From Ornithinimicrobium flavum (GTDB lineage: Bacteria > Actinomycetota > Actinomycetes > Actinomycetales > Dermatophilaceae), in contig NZ_CP038213.1 in the NCBI RefSeq assembly GCF_004526345.1, positions 1,302,001 through 1,366,000 of the forward strand: a DNA stretch of 64,000 nucleotides, written 5' to 3'. The notes under the pieces were generated by a model. The model did not search any database, was not told the origin of the DNA, and worked only from the letters and a program-made list of their open reading frames with translations. The translations under genes were made by a program, and so were the position numbers. Below, one piece after another: positions 54,878 to 64,000 of the stretch. The first letter of the stretch is position 1, and every line of letters begins with the position of its first letter.

Positions 54878-55765
54878 ATGGGAGTGACGCAGTGGTGGCG
54901 CAGACTGACCGGCGGCGGAGCGGGCAAGAAGGCGGGCAAGAAGGCGGGCGACACGGCGCGCGGCACGGCGGGCAGGAAGAGCGCGGGCCGGGGCGCGGCG
55001 GGGACGGGTGCGCAGCCGAAGCCGGCGCGGACCGGGCTCACGGCCCCCACCGCCCGGCCCGGACGCCAGGCCGCGGTGGACCCGTCGCAACCCGTGCTCG
55101 GCCTCGTGGCGAGCCGCTCCGGGTGGGTGGGAGCCACGCTCGAGGCCTCCGGGCACGGCACGCCCCACATCGTCACCGCCGGCACCCTGGCGGACGCGGT
55201 GGCCCAGGCCGGTCCGGTCACGGTCGTGGCCGTCGGCGTCCCGATCGGCCTGCCCGACACCTCGCGGCGTGCCGCGGACGTCGAGCTGCGCCGCTTCCTG
55301 GGCCCCCAGTCCTCGGCCGTGGTCGGCGCCCCGGTCCGCGACGCGGTCTACGCCGGGTCCGACAGCGAGGCCAACCGGGTCAACCGGGAGCGTGCCGGCG
55401 CCGGTGTCTCCCGGCAGGCCGCCGACCTGCGCCCGCGCATCACCGAGGTGGACGGGTGGCTGCGGCAGGACCTCCCGCACCGGGTGGTCGAGGTCGTCCC
55501 GGAGGCCAGCCTCGCCGTGATGACCGGTGCGCCCCTGGAGTCCCGCCGCGGCTCGGCCGCCGGGGGCCAGGAGCGCCGGGAGGCCCTGGGTCGCGCCGGC
55601 ATCTACGTCCCGGTGACCGCGCCGCACGGCGTCACCGCCGAGGACGTCGTCGGGGCGTGCGCGGCGGCCTGGACGGCCCACCGGGTCAAGACGGGGCAGT
55701 CCCGCTCCTTCCCGGAGCAGCCGGAGACCTTCTCCGACGGGATCCCCGCGGCGGTCCACGCGTAG
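54878..55765 (+). CDS. DUF429 family protein with basic N-terminal arm
   Basis: A 295-aa protein. Residues 1 to about 70 are low-complexity and basic (GKKAGKKAGDTARGTAGRKS) and may bind nucleic acid or polyanions. The rest matches DUF429: VLGLVASRSGWVGATLE at the start of the domain, VAVGVPIGLPDTSRRAADVELRRFLG, NRERAGAGVSRQAADL, VEVVPEASLAVMTGAP and a helical end with DVVGACAAAWTAHRV. DUF429 proteins are thought to have an RNase-H-like fold but no proven function. The ATG is fixed by the -10 spacing. It converges with the metal receptor gene. Confidence 0.82.
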   Translation: MGVTQWWRRLTGGGAGKKAGKKAGDTARGTAGRKSAGRGAAGTGAQPKPARTGLTAPTARPGRQAAVDPSQPVLGLVASRSGWVGATLEASGHGTPHIVTAGTLADAVAQAGPVTVVAVGVPIGLPDTSRRAADVELRRFLGPQSSAVVGAPVRDAVYAGSDSEANRVNRERAGAGVSRQAADLRPRITEVDGWLRQDLPHRVVEVVPEASLAVMTGAPLESRRGSAAGGQERREALGRAGIYVPVTAPHGVTAEDVVGACAAAWTAHRVKTGQSRSFPEQPETFSDGIPAAVHA

Positions 55766-55780
55766 GTCGCGACGCGGACC

Positions 55781-56557
55781 TCACCCGCTCCGGCGCAGCT
55801 CCTCCCAGGCCTCGAGCAGGGCGGGGCCGTACCACGTGAGCAGCCGCCCGCTCACGAGCCTGGTCGACGTGCGGGCGAAGGCCTCCGGGCCGTCGTCGGC
55901 GGTGAAGACATAGGGCTCGTCCGGCAGCAGCACCACGTCCGCGCCCGCCGCGTCGATCTCCTCGACGGGAACGCCGGGGTAGCGCTCCGGGTGCTCGCCG
56001 AAGACGTTGCGCATCCCGAGGCGCCCCAGCAGGTCGCTGGTGTAGGTGCGCGAGCCGACCACCATCCACGGGTCCCGCCAGATGGGGACGGCCACCGGGG
56101 TCGGCCCGCCCCCCGGTGCGGCGACCGGCAGGCGCCCGCCGAAGACCTCCACCGTCTCCGCGAGCCACCCCGGCCCGGGCCAGCCCAGCACGTCGGTGAG
56201 GAGGGTCCGCAGCACCCGCAGGGCGTCGTCCACGGACTCCACGACCCCGACCCACACGGGCACGCCCGCCTCCCGGAGCCGCCGCACGTCCAGCTCGCGG
56301 TTCTCCTCCTGCACGCACACCACCAGCTCCGGTGCCAGCGCCGCGACGGCTGCCCGGTCCGGGTTCTTGGTGCCCCGCACCCGCGGCACGTCCAGGTCGG
56401 CGGGGTGCGTGCACCAGTCGGTGGCTCCGACCAGCGCCTCCGGGCGGGTCGCCGCGATCGCCTCGGTGAGCGAGGGCACGAGCGACACCACCCGCGTGAC
56501 CGGGCCGTCCGGCAGCCGCACCTCGCCGCCGAGGTCGTCGCTGACGACGCGGCTCAC
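55781..56557 (-). CDS. Helical-backbone metal receptor (BtuF/TroA-like) protein
   Basis: A 258-aa protein of the class III solute-binding (cobalamin/iron) fold: RVVSLVPSLTEAIAATRPE, VGATDWCTHPADL, VRGTKNPDRAAVAALAPELVV at the N-lobe and MVVGSRTYTSDLLGRLG, DVVLLPDEPYVF at the C-lobe. It has no signal peptide or lipobox, so unlike transport-linked BtuF it appears cytoplasmic; such stand-alone forms are frequent in actinobacteria. GTG 56557 overlaps the stop of the UDP-glucose pyrophosphorylase gene (GTGA at 56554-56557). Ligand unknown, though the B12-dependent mutase gene lies next door. Confidence 0.8.
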   Translation of the reverse strand: MSRVVSDDLGGEVRLPDGPVTRVVSLVPSLTEAIAATRPEALVGATDWCTHPADLDVPRVRGTKNPDRAAVAALAPELVVCVQEENRELDVRRLREAGVPVWVGVVESVDDALRVLRTLLTDVLGWPGPGWLAETVEVFGGRLPVAAPGGGPTPVAVPIWRDPWMVVGSRTYTSDLLGRLGMRNVFGEHPERYPGVPVEEIDAAGADVVLLPDEPYVFTADDGPEAFARTSTRLVSGRLLTWYGPALLEAWEELRRSG

Positions 56558-57933
56558 GGGGCCAGGGTCGTGCCGTCCGCGACCCGGCCGCCCTCCGCGC
56601 CCAGCGTCACCGAGCCCTGCACGGTGACGTCGCGCCCGAAGGTCCAGTCCCCCTCCACCGTGAGCCGGCGGGCCTGCACCAGGGACGGCGCGCCGTGCGG
56701 GAAGCGCTGGTCGAAGTCCCCGATCATCCCGTAGACGTCCTTGGCGAGGTCGATGACCGGCGCGGGGTCCACGGTGCGGCTCAGCTGCGCGGTCTCCTCG
56801 TCCACGGCATACACGTCCGAGCGCAGCAGGAGCAGCTCGTTGGTCGTCTTCACGGGCACGAAGCGCTCGCGGGTCACGCCGATCGACACCGCGTCCTCGA
56901 AGAGCTCGACGGCCCCGCCCATCGCGGTCTCGATCTGGACGACCGGCGTGGACGCCTTGTCGCGGGGGTCGACCGTCTTCGCGTTGCGGATGAGCGGCAG
57001 CTGCAGCACCCCGCCCTGCTCCTGCAGCATCTCGCGCAGCCGCGCCAGGTCGAACCACAGGTTGTTGGTGTTGACGTAGGGGTGCCGGTCGGCGTCCATG
57101 AAGTGCACCATCTCCTCCGGCGCGGTCTGCGCGGTCTCCCGCAGCACGAGCCGGCCGTCGGAACGGCGACGCACCAGGTGCCCGCCCTTGGTGTCCATCT
57201 CGGTGCGGGCGACGACCTCCGCGGCATACCCGGCACCGGAGGCGGCGAACCAGGCGGCGATCCGCCCGTCCGGCACCGCACCCAGGTTGTCGACGTTGGA
57301 GACGAAGGCCTGCCGGTAGCCCTGCTCCAGCAGGGAGTCGAGCAGGCCGCTGGCCAGGAGCGAGGGGTAGAGGTCGCCGTGCCCCGGGGGGCACCACTCC
57401 AGCCGGGGGTCGGCGGGCCACTCGACGGGGGTGAGGTCGTCCGCCCGCAGCTTGGGCTCCTGGCTCTGCAGGAAGTCCAGGGGTATGCCGTCTACCGCCA
57501 GCTCCGGGTAGCGCCCCAGTGCCTCCAGGGTGGCCTCCTGGGTGGAGAAGGAGTCCATGAGCACCAGGGGCAGGGGCACCCCGTGGCGCTCGCGCAGCGC
57601 CAGGACCTGGCGCACGGTGAGGTCGAGGAAGGTCAGCCTGTCCCGCACCGGGAGGAGCGACTTGGGGCCGGCCAGGCCCATCGAGGTCCCGAGACCGCCG
57701 TTGAGCGTGATGACCGCGGTGCGCCCCAGCGCCTCGCGCGCGGTGTCCTCGTCGGGCTCCAGGTCGGCGTGCTGGACGCTCGGCAGGGCCGGCTCGACGT
57801 CGGCCTCGGCGATGAGGCCGGTCGCCCCGCCGGCGAGGGCATCGTAGTGCAGGGCGAAGGTGTCGACGGCGGGCCGGCTCACCCCCGCCTCCCGCATGCG
57901 GGCCAGGGCCAGGTCACGTCCGGAGGCGCTCAT
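56554..57933 (-). CDS. UTP--glucose-1-phosphate uridylyltransferase (UGP family)
   Basis: Makes UDP-glucose from UTP and glucose-1-phosphate, of the long eukaryotic-like UDPGP family (459 aa) rather than GalU. The nucleotide-binding loop is ITLNGGLGTSMGLAGPKSLL (about 75-94), with LVLMDSFSTQEAT, PPGHGDLYPSLLASGLLDSL, FVSNVDNLGAV and HPYVNTNNLWFDL following. ATG 57933 is 6 nt downstream of TAGGTT. Divergent from icmF with a 99-bp gap. The overlapping downstream gene is the metal receptor. Confidence 0.92.
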   Translation of the reverse strand: MSASGRDLALARMREAGVSRPAVDTFALHYDALAGGATGLIAEADVEPALPSVQHADLEPDEDTAREALGRTAVITLNGGLGTSMGLAGPKSLLPVRDRLTFLDLTVRQVLALRERHGVPLPLVLMDSFSTQEATLEALGRYPELAVDGIPLDFLQSQEPKLRADDLTPVEWPADPRLEWCPPGHGDLYPSLLASGLLDSLLEQGYRQAFVSNVDNLGAVPDGRIAAWFAASGAGYAAEVVARTEMDTKGGHLVRRRSDGRLVLRETAQTAPEEMVHFMDADRHPYVNTNNLWFDLARLREMLQEQGGVLQLPLIRNAKTVDPRDKASTPVVQIETAMGGAVELFEDAVSIGVTRERFVPVKTTNELLLLRSDVYAVDEETAQLSRTVDPAPVIDLAKDVYGMIGDFDQRFPHGAPSLVQARRLTVEGDWTFGRDVTVQGSVTLGAEGGRVADGTTLAP

Positions 57934-57945
57934 GCGCCCAACCTA
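57934..57945 (-). promoter_or_regulatory. Putative -10 of UDP-glucose pyrophosphorylase gene
   Basis: Minus-strand TAGGTT (57945-57940), 6 nt before ATG 57933. Confidence 0.45.
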
Positions 57946-58032
57946 CCGACGGCCGACTTGACCTGCACGTCAACCTGGGGATGGTCTCGTCTACCATCGG
58001 TCAGGACACCCCACTCGACGAGGAGACGTCAG

Positions 58033-61000
58033 GTGAAGAACGACCAGCTGCACACCCTCACGAACCCGGTCCGCATCGTGACGGCGGCGAGCCTGTTCGA
58101 CGGGCACGACGCCTCGATCAACATCATGCGGCGCATCATGCAGGGCCAGGGGGCCGAGGTGATCCACCTGGGGCACAACCGGTCCGTGCAGGAGGTCGTC
58201 CAGGCCGTGCTGGACGAGGACGCCAACGGGGTGGCGGTCTCGTCCTACCAGGGCGGGCACGTCGAGTACTTCGAGTACCTCGTGGAGCAGCTGCGCGCGG
58301 CCGGCGCCGGGCACGTGCGGGTGGTCGGCGGTGGCGGGGGAGTCATCGTCGCCGAGGAGATCGAGCGGCTGCGCGCCTCCGGGGTGACGATCTTCAGCCC
58401 CGAGGACGGTCAGCGGCTGGGCCTGCCGGGGATGATCAACAGCGTCCTGGCCGACTGCGACTACGACCTGTGGGAGACCGGTGCCGCCGAGATCGACCGG
58501 GCGCTGGCGGGCGACCGCACCGCCGTGGCGCGGGCGATCACCGGGGCCGAGACCGGCCGGCTGCCCGAGGAGGACCGGCAGCGCTACGCCGCCGAGGCGG
58601 CCTCGCGCACCGTGCCCGTGCTCGGCATCACGGGCACCGGGGGGTCGGGCAAGTCCTCCCTCACCGACGAGCTGATCCGACGCTTCCGTCTCGACCAGGA
58701 CGACCGGCTCCGGATCGCCGTCGTCGCGATTGACCCCACCCGCCGCCGCGGCGGCGGCGCGCTGCTGGGCGACCGGATCCGGCAGAACGCCATCGGCCTG
58801 CAGTTCGCCGGGGGAGGCCAGGGCTCCGAGACCTCCGGGGCCGTGCTGTTCCGCTCGATGGCGACCCGCGGGGACCGGGAGGTGCCCGAGGCCCTGCCCG
58901 TGGTCATCGACATCCTCAAGGCGTGCGGCTTCGACCTGGTGGTGGTGGAGACCCCCGGCATCGGCCAGGGCGACGCGGGGATCGTGCCCTTCGTCGACAC
59001 CTCGCTCTACGTCATGACCCCGGAGTTCGGCGCGGCCTCCCAGCTGGAGAAGATCGACATGCTCGACTTCGCCGACGTCGTGGCCATCAACAAGTTCGAG
59101 CGCCGCGGGGCGATGGACGCCCTGCGCGACGTGGGCCGCCAGTTGGTCCGCAACCGGGAGGCCTTCGGGAAGAAACCGCAGGACATGCCGGTCTTCGGCA
59201 CCTCCGCGGCCACCTTCAACGACGACGGCGTCACCGCCCTCTACCAGGAGCTGCGCTCCGTCCTCGCCACGAAGGGCCTGTCGGTGACCGAGGGGTCGCT
59301 GCCGCCGGTGGACGTGCGGCACTCCTCGGTGCTGCGCCAGGTGGTCCCGCCCAAGCGGGTGCGCTACCTGGCCGAGATCGCCGACACCGTCCGGGGCTAC
59401 CACGAGGACACCGAGCGCTACGCCCTGGCCGCCCGCCGGGTGGAGCGGCTCGCGGCCGTCGACGACGAGCTCGCCGCGGCCGGGCAGACCGACCACGGCG
59501 TCGACGAGCTGCTCGAGGCCGCCCGCCGCGACGTGCCCGCGGAGATCTCGGAGCTGATCGAGGGGTGGCCCGCCCGGGTCGAGTCCTACTCCGGCGACGA
59601 GCAGGTCGTGCGGGTGCGGGACAAGGAGATCGTCACCCGGCTCACCAAGGAGACGCTGAGCGGCAACCGCATACCCCGCGTCGCCCTCCCCACGTACGAC
59701 GAGGCCGGTGCCCTCGTCCGCTACTGGCGCCGGGAGAACCTCCCCGGCTACTTCCCCTACACCGCGGGGGTCTTCCCCTTCAAGCGCGACAACGAGGACC
59801 CGGCCCGGATGTTCGCCGGCGAGGGTGACCCGTTCCGGACCAACCGTCGCTTCAAGCTGCTCTCCGAGGGGCAGCCGGCCACCCGTTTGTCCACCGCCTT
59901 CGACTCGGTGACGCTCTACGGGCAGGACCCCGCCGAGCGGCCCGACATCTACGGCAAGGTGGGCACCTCCGGGGTCTCGGTCGCGACGCTGGAGGACATG
60001 AAGGCGCTCTACGACGGTTTCGACCTGGTGAGCCCGACGACGTCGGTGTCGATGACGATCAACGGCCCGGCGCCGACCGTGCTGGCCTTCTTCCTCAACA
60101 CCGCGATCGACCAGCAGGTCGACGCCTTCCGTGAGCGCGAGGGCCGCGAGCCCTCGGGGGCCGAGGCCGAGGAGCTGCGGGCCTACGCCCTGCAGAACGT
60201 CCGCGGCACGGTGCAGGCCGACATCCTCAAGGAGGACCAGGGCCAGAACACCTGCCTGTTCACCACCGAGTTCTCGCTGCGGATGATGGGCGACATCCAG
60301 CAGTGGTTCATCGACCAGGGTGTCCGCAACTTCTACTCCGTGTCGATCTCCGGCTACCACATCGCCGAGGCCGGGGCCAACCCCATCAGTCAGCTGGCCT
60401 TCACCCTGGCCAACGGCTTCACCTACGTGGAGTCCTACCTGGCGCGCGGGATGGACATCAACGACTTCGCGCCCAACCTCAGCTTCTTCTTCTCCAACGG
60501 CATGGACGCCGAGTACTCCGTCATCGGCCGGGTGGCCCGCCGGATCTGGGCGGTCGCGATGCGGGAGAAGTACGGCGCGAACGAGCGCAGCCAGAAGCTG
60601 AAGTACCACGTCCAGACCTCCGGGCGGTCCCTGCACGCGCAGGAGATGGACTTCAACGACATCCGCACGACGCTGCAGGCGCTCATCGCGATCTACGACA
60701 ACGCCCAGAGCCTGCACACCAACGCCTACGACGAGGCCGTGACGACCCCGTCCGGGGAGTCGGTGCGCCGGGCCCTGGCGATCCAGCTCATCATCAACCG
60801 GGAGTGGGGCCTGGCGATGAACGAGAACCCCAACCAGGGCTCGTTCATCCTCGAGCAGCTCACCGACCTGGTGGAGGAGGCGGTGCTCGCCGAGTTCGAC
60901 CGCATCAGCGAGCGCGGCGGCGTCCTCGGGGCGATGGAGACCGGCTACCAGCGCGGCAAGATCCAGGACGAGTCGATGCTCTACGAGCACCGGAAGCACG

Positions 61001-61302
61001 ACGGTAGCCTGCCGATCATCGGCGTCAACACCTTCCGCCGCCCCGAGGAGGAGCGGGAGGTGGTGCAGGTCGAGCTGGCGCGGGCGACCGAGCAGGAGAA
61101 GCAGAGCCAGCTCGAGCGGGTGCGCGACTTCCAGCAGCGGCACGCCGACGAGGCGCAGGAGGCGCTCGACCGCCTGAAGAGGGTCGCGATGAGCGGTGAC
61201 AACGTCTTCGCCGAGCTGATGGATGCCGCGCGGGTGTGCTCGCTCGGACAGATCACCGAGGCCTTCTTCGAGGTGGGTGGGCAGTACCGTCGCAACGTCT
61301 GA
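58033..61302 (+). CDS. icmF: Fused isobutyryl-CoA mutase (IcmF)
   Basis: Coenzyme-B12-dependent enzyme interconverting isobutyryl-CoA and n-butyryl-CoA (or related acyl-CoAs), fused to its own G-protein chaperone. It has 1089 aa. The N-terminal B12 domain shows FDGHDASIN with the cobalt-ligating H25. The central MeaI-like GTPase has GTGGSGKS (200-207), AIDPTRRRGGGALLGDR, ETPGIGQGDAGI and AINKFERRG. The C-terminal TIM-barrel mutase carries GYFPYTAGVFPFKR and YSVSISGYHIAEAGANP. GTG 58033 follows ACGAGGAG by about 10 nt, with TACCAT near 57993 as -10. All domains look intact. It fits use of valine- or fatty-acid-derived acyl-CoAs. Confidence 0.95.
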   Translation: MKNDQLHTLTNPVRIVTAASLFDGHDASINIMRRIMQGQGAEVIHLGHNRSVQEVVQAVLDEDANGVAVSSYQGGHVEYFEYLVEQLRAAGAGHVRVVGGGGGVIVAEEIERLRASGVTIFSPEDGQRLGLPGMINSVLADCDYDLWETGAAEIDRALAGDRTAVARAITGAETGRLPEEDRQRYAAEAASRTVPVLGITGTGGSGKSSLTDELIRRFRLDQDDRLRIAVVAIDPTRRRGGGALLGDRIRQNAIGLQFAGGGQGSETSGAVLFRSMATRGDREVPEALPVVIDILKACGFDLVVVETPGIGQGDAGIVPFVDTSLYVMTPEFGAASQLEKIDMLDFADVVAINKFERRGAMDALRDVGRQLVRNREAFGKKPQDMPVFGTSAATFNDDGVTALYQELRSVLATKGLSVTEGSLPPVDVRHSSVLRQVVPPKRVRYLAEIADTVRGYHEDTERYALAARRVERLAAVDDELAAAGQTDHGVDELLEAARRDVPAEISELIEGWPARVESYSGDEQVVRVRDKEIVTRLTKETLSGNRIPRVALPTYDEAGALVRYWRRENLPGYFPYTAGVFPFKRDNEDPARMFAGEGDPFRTNRRFKLLSEGQPATRLSTAFDSVTLYGQDPAERPDIYGKVGTSGVSVATLEDMKALYDGFDLVSPTTSVSMTINGPAPTVLAFFLNTAIDQQVDAFREREGREPSGAEAEELRAYALQNVRGTVQADILKEDQGQNTCLFTTEFSLRMMGDIQQWFIDQGVRNFYSVSISGYHIAEAGANPISQLAFTLANGFTYVESYLARGMDINDFAPNLSFFFSNGMDAEYSVIGRVARRIWAVAMREKYGANERSQKLKYHVQTSGRSLHAQEMDFNDIRTTLQALIAIYDNAQSLHTNAYDEAVTTPSGESVRRALAIQLIINREWGLAMNENPNQGSFILEQLTDLVEEAVLAEFDRISERGGVLGAMETGYQRGKIQDESMLYEHRKHDGSLPIIGVNTFRRPEEEREVVQVELARATEQEKQSQLERVRDFQQRHADEAQEALDRLKRVAMSGDNVFAELMDAARVCSLGQITEAFFEVGGQYRRNV

Positions 61303-61347
61303 CGCGGCCCCTGTGGACGAGCCCCGGGGTCTGTCGGCCGTGCCGCA

Positions 61348-61359
61348 TACAGTCCCTGC
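61348..61359 (+). promoter_or_regulatory. Putative -10 of SNF2 helicase gene
   Basis: TACAGT at 61348-61353, 6 nt before ATG 61360. Confidence 0.5.
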
Positions 61360-64000
61360 ATGACGGCGGCGGACCTGACCCGGGCAGGCTGGGTGCTCGA
61401 CCTCTCCGAGGGCGATCTCCAGCGGGAGGTCGGGGTGCTCTCGGTCGCCCGGGCGAAGGTGTATGCGGCGGACGGGCGCATCCACACCCTGGTCGCCGCG
61501 CGCGACGGCCGCCACCTGCTGGCGACGGTGAGCGGGTCGGAGCGGACGCGCTACCAGACCGTGGTGGAGCTGATCGACGAGGACGGGCCGGAGTGGTCGG
61601 GCCGATGCACCTGCCCGGTGCGGATCCAGTGCAAGCACGCGGTGGCCACGATCATCTGCGCCCAGCTGCGGCTGCGGGAGCAGGGGCGGACGGGCCCGCC
61701 GGACTGGGAGAGCCTGCTCACGCCCCTGGTGCGGGGCGCCGACCGTGGCCCGTCGGCGTCGTTGCAGGCGCCGTGGCGCCTGGGTCTGCAGGTGGGCCTG
61801 CAGGGGGGTCTCGGTGGCGTGGAGGAGTCCATGCGGGTCACGCTGGTGCCCGTGCGCGAGGGGACGGGTCGCCCCTGGGTGCGGCAGGGGGTGTCGTGGC
61901 GCGACCTGGTCTCCAGCTACCGGGTGCACGAGGTCGACCCCGCGCAGCGCGCGGCGCTGGTCCCGCTGCACACGATCTCCCAGGGCCCGGTGCGCTTCCA
62001 GGGGGCCGTCCCGGAGCTGGTGCTGGGGGACCTCGGCCGGCTGGCCTGGCCGGCGCTCGCCGGGGTCGTGCGGGCGGGGGTCACGCTCGTCCCCGGGCCT
62101 GGCCTCACCCTGGTGGAGCTGGGGGACGGCACGGTCGAGCTCGGCCTGGACCTGACCCGGCGCGACGAGGGGTTGCGCGTGGGGGTCTCGGTGCAGCGCG
62201 CGGGGGAGGGTGACACGGGGGAGGGCGACACGGCGGGCGTCGACGGCGGGAGGCTCTTCGTCGTGGGGAGACCGGGGCACGGCCTCGCCCGGGTGAGCGA
62301 GGCCGGCGAGCTGACCCTGTGGCCGTTGACCTCCGAGCCGGAGCCGCTGCTGGCCCAGCTGCTCGAGCGCGGTGAGCCGGTCCTGGTGCCGGAGCCGGAC
62401 GTCCAGCGCTTCCTGGCTCACTACTACCCGTCCCTGGCCCGCAGGGTCCGGGTCACGTCCCGGGACGGCACGGTGGACACCGCGGAGGCGCCGGGGCCGG
62501 TCCTGCGGCTCACGCTCACCCCCGAGCCGGAGCATCGTCTGCGGCTGCGGTGGACGATCGCCTACCCCGTGCCGGGCGGGGACGAGGTGGTGGAGGTCGG
62601 GCTGGAGCACCGTCAGGACGACCCGCCGCGCGACCTCGGTGCCGAGGCTCGGGCGGTGGCGGCGGTCGGGCCCCTGCTGGCGGCCTGCCCCGAGCTGGTC
62701 GAGCACCCGCCGAGGGGGGTGCCCCGGCCGGTGACCGAGCGCGCCCTCCAGGGGCGGAGCACCATCGTCTTCGCCACCCAGGTGCTCCCGATGCTGGAGG
62801 CCGCCGAGGAGGTCGAGGTCGTGCTGGAGGGGGAGCTCCCGACGTACGAGGAGGCGGAGGAGGCGCCGGTCGTCGTGCTCGACACGAGCGAGGGGGCGGC
62901 CGACGACTGGTTCGACCTGCACGTCAGTGTCACCGTGGCGGGCCAGACCGTCCCTTTCGAGCCGCTCTTCGCCGCGCTGGCCCGGGGTGACGACATGATG
63001 CTGCTGGAGTCGGGGACCTTCTTCAGCCTCGACGTGCCGGAGCTCCACACCCTCCGTCGTCTCATCGAGGAGGCGCGCGAGCTGGAGGACCGGCCGCCGC
63101 GGGAGGCGACGGTGGGGCTGACCCGGTGGCAGGCAGGGCTGTGGGAGGAGCTCACCGACATCGGCGTGGTGCGCCGGCAGAGCCAGGCGTGGCGGGAGAG
63201 CGTCGACGCCCTGCTGGCGCTCGGGGAGGGAGGCGGTGACCTGGCTCGGGCCAAGGTGCCCGACCGGTTGCAGGCCGAGCTGCGTCCCTACCAGCTGGAG
63301 GGGTTCGAGTGGCTGGCCCGGCTGTGGGACCACCGCCTCGGTGGCGTCCTCGCCGACGACATGGGTCTGGGCAAGACCCTGCAGATGCTGGCCGTTCTCG
63401 CCCGGGCGGAGGAGCGAGGTGACCTGGCCGAGGGCCCGGTGCTCATCGTGGCCCCGGCCAGCGTGGTGCCGGTGTGGGCCTCCGAGGCCGCCCGTTTCGC
63501 ACCCCACCTGCGGGTGGCGACGATCGCGGCCTCTGCTGCCAGGCGGGGCACCGACCTGGCGACCGAGGTGGGCGGCGCCGACCTGGTCGTCACGTCATAC
63601 ACCCTCCTGCGTCTGGGGGAGCAGGAGTTCCGGCAGCTCCCGTGGAGCGCCCTGGTGCTGGACGAGGCCCAGGCGGTCAAGAACCCCAGGTCCAAGACCC
63701 ACCGCGCCGTGCGAGGCGTGGGCGGCGTCCGTACGTTCGTCCTCACCGGCACCCCCCTGGAGAACTCCTTGAAGGACCTCTGGGCGATGTTCGCGCTGGC
63801 GGCCCCCGGCCTGTTCGGTTCGGCCGAACGGTTCACCAGGGGTTATGTCCGACCGGTCGAGTCGGGCGACCCGGCCGACCGCGACGAGGTCCTGGGGCGG
63901 CTCCGACGCCGGATCCGTCCGTTTCTGCTGCGCCGCACGAAGCGGGAAGTCGCCGCGGACCTGCCGCGCAAGACGGAGCAGGTGCTGTCGGTCCCCCTGG
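61360..64000 (+). CDS. SWIM zinc finger / SNF2 family DEAD-like ATPase (3' truncated by window end)
   Basis: The first 880 codons of a Swi2/Snf2-type DNA-dependent ATPase. Near the N-terminus a SWIM finger is seen as CTCPVRIQCKH (C83, C85, C91, H93). A long beta-rich middle region (about 110-610) precedes the helicase core: LQAELRPYQLEGFEWLARL, DDMGLGKTLQMLA (motif I, about 666-678), VAPASVVPVW, VVTSYTLLRL, DEAQ in LVLDEAQAVKNP and LTGTPLENSLKDLWAMF (motif III). The helicase C-terminal domain is outside the window. ATG 61360 is supported by TACAGT 6 nt upstream. Such proteins act in transcription recycling or chromosome maintenance; the exact role is unknown. The frame stays open to the last base. 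Confidence 0.9.
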   Translation, partial: MTAADLTRAGWVLDLSEGDLQREVGVLSVARAKVYAADGRIHTLVAARDGRHLLATVSGSERTRYQTVVELIDEDGPEWSGRCTCPVRIQCKHAVATIICAQLRLREQGRTGPPDWESLLTPLVRGADRGPSASLQAPWRLGLQVGLQGGLGGVEESMRVTLVPVREGTGRPWVRQGVSWRDLVSSYRVHEVDPAQRAALVPLHTISQGPVRFQGAVPELVLGDLGRLAWPALAGVVRAGVTLVPGPGLTLVELGDGTVELGLDLTRRDEGLRVGVSVQRAGEGDTGEGDTAGVDGGRLFVVGRPGHGLARVSEAGELTLWPLTSEPEPLLAQLLERGEPVLVPEPDVQRFLAHYYPSLARRVRVTSRDGTVDTAEAPGPVLRLTLTPEPEHRLRLRWTIAYPVPGGDEVVEVGLEHRQDDPPRDLGAEARAVAAVGPLLAACPELVEHPPRGVPRPVTERALQGRSTIVFATQVLPMLEAAEEVEVVLEGELPTYEEAEEAPVVVLDTSEGAADDWFDLHVSVTVAGQTVPFEPLFAALARGDDMMLLESGTFFSLDVPELHTLRRLIEEARELEDRPPREATVGLTRWQAGLWEELTDIGVVRRQSQAWRESVDALLALGEGGGDLARAKVPDRLQAELRPYQLEGFEWLARLWDHRLGGVLADDMGLGKTLQMLAVLARAEERGDLAEGPVLIVAPASVVPVWASEAARFAPHLRVATIAASAARRGTDLATEVGGADLVVTSYTLLRLGEQEFRQLPWSALVLDEAQAVKNPRSKTHRAVRGVGGVRTFVLTGTPLENSLKDLWAMFALAAPGLFGSAERFTRGYVRPVESGDPADRDEVLGRLRRRIRPFLLRRTKREVAADLPRKTEQVLSVPL

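Noticed and set aside
57991..63507. Very long open frame on the minus strand opposite icmF and the SNF2 gene
   Set aside because: High-GC DNA often leaves an antisense frame open. Its translation is low-complexity (His, Asp, Arg, Gly-rich) with no domain, while the plus strand encodes clear conserved enzymes.

Overview
The window is about 72-73% G+C, densely packed, and looks like a chromosomal segment of an actinobacterium of the order Micrococcales (my best guess is the Intrasporangiaceae/Ornithinimicrobium-Serinicoccus-Janibacter group). Reasons: an actinobacterial aa3 oxidase and qcrCAB supercomplex with a di-heme QcrC, a PASTA-domain Ser/Thr kinase next to an Rv2175c-like DNA-binding protein, class II DAHP synthase, mycobacterial-type LexA box, and many genes whose start codon lies only 6-8 nt after a -10 hexamer (leaderless transcription). 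No tRNA, rRNA, CRISPR array, insertion sequence or prophage was seen. No gene-free stretch exceeds about 250 bases.

Layout. 1-3.4 kb: small hypothetical, DUF3043 membrane protein, then an M20 dipeptidase and a glutathionyl-hydroquinone-reductase-like gene that are both riddled with single-base indels. 3.4-7.8 kb: Tat-exported protein, trpS, glycerate-kinase-like gene, erpA, aat. 7.8-18.1 kb: respiratory region, ctaC-ctaD-ctaF, then (after a quinone reductase, trpD and a receiver-like gene on the other strand) ctaE-qcrC-qcrA-qcrB. 18.1-30.3 kb: minimal zincin, Lrp/RAM protein, DEDDh exonuclease-GIY-YIG protein, fadD-type ligase, two tandem ROK kinases, endonuclease/phosphatase protein, PlsC acyltransferase, class II DAHP synthase, threonine aldolase, molybdopterin protein. 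30.3-35.2 kb: PASTA kinase, LysM lytic transglycosylase, Rv2175c homologue, polyprenyl synthase. From erpA to the polyprenyl synthase the gene set matches the Rv2173-Rv2205c part of the Mycobacterium tuberculosis chromosome, so this is ancestral core.

35.4-41.4 kb is the most distinctive unit: a perfect LexA/SOS box in front of a DUF6504 gene, a SAV_6107-type HEPN gene, a second replicative-type polymerase (dnaE2-like) and a Y-family polymerase, all co-directional and mostly overlapping, i.e. a DNA-damage-inducible translesion-synthesis operon. 41.5-64 kb: DUF3040, DUF456 and DUF7455 genes, a topoisomerase IV-type subunit B, a DEAD-box helicase with disordered Arg/Gly/Asp-rich arms and a long leader, a SnoaL-like protein, an AtoE-type short-chain fatty-acid transporter, NADP-type glutamate dehydrogenase, a phytoene-dehydrogenase-like oxidoreductase, the MetP/MetS transporter pair, aroQ, a DUF429 gene, a metal/cobalamin-binding protein, UDP-glucose pyrophosphorylase, the fused isobutyryl-CoA mutase icmF, and the 5' part of a SWIM/SNF2 helicase running off the end.

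Quality caveat: besides the indel cluster at 1.4-2.9 kb, five further conserved genes (glycerate kinase, quinone reductase, qcrC, exonuclease-UvrC-like, DAHP synthase) each carry one frameshift in a G/C run. Since these include core genes whose codons are otherwise intact, assembly or sequencing errors are the likeliest explanation.
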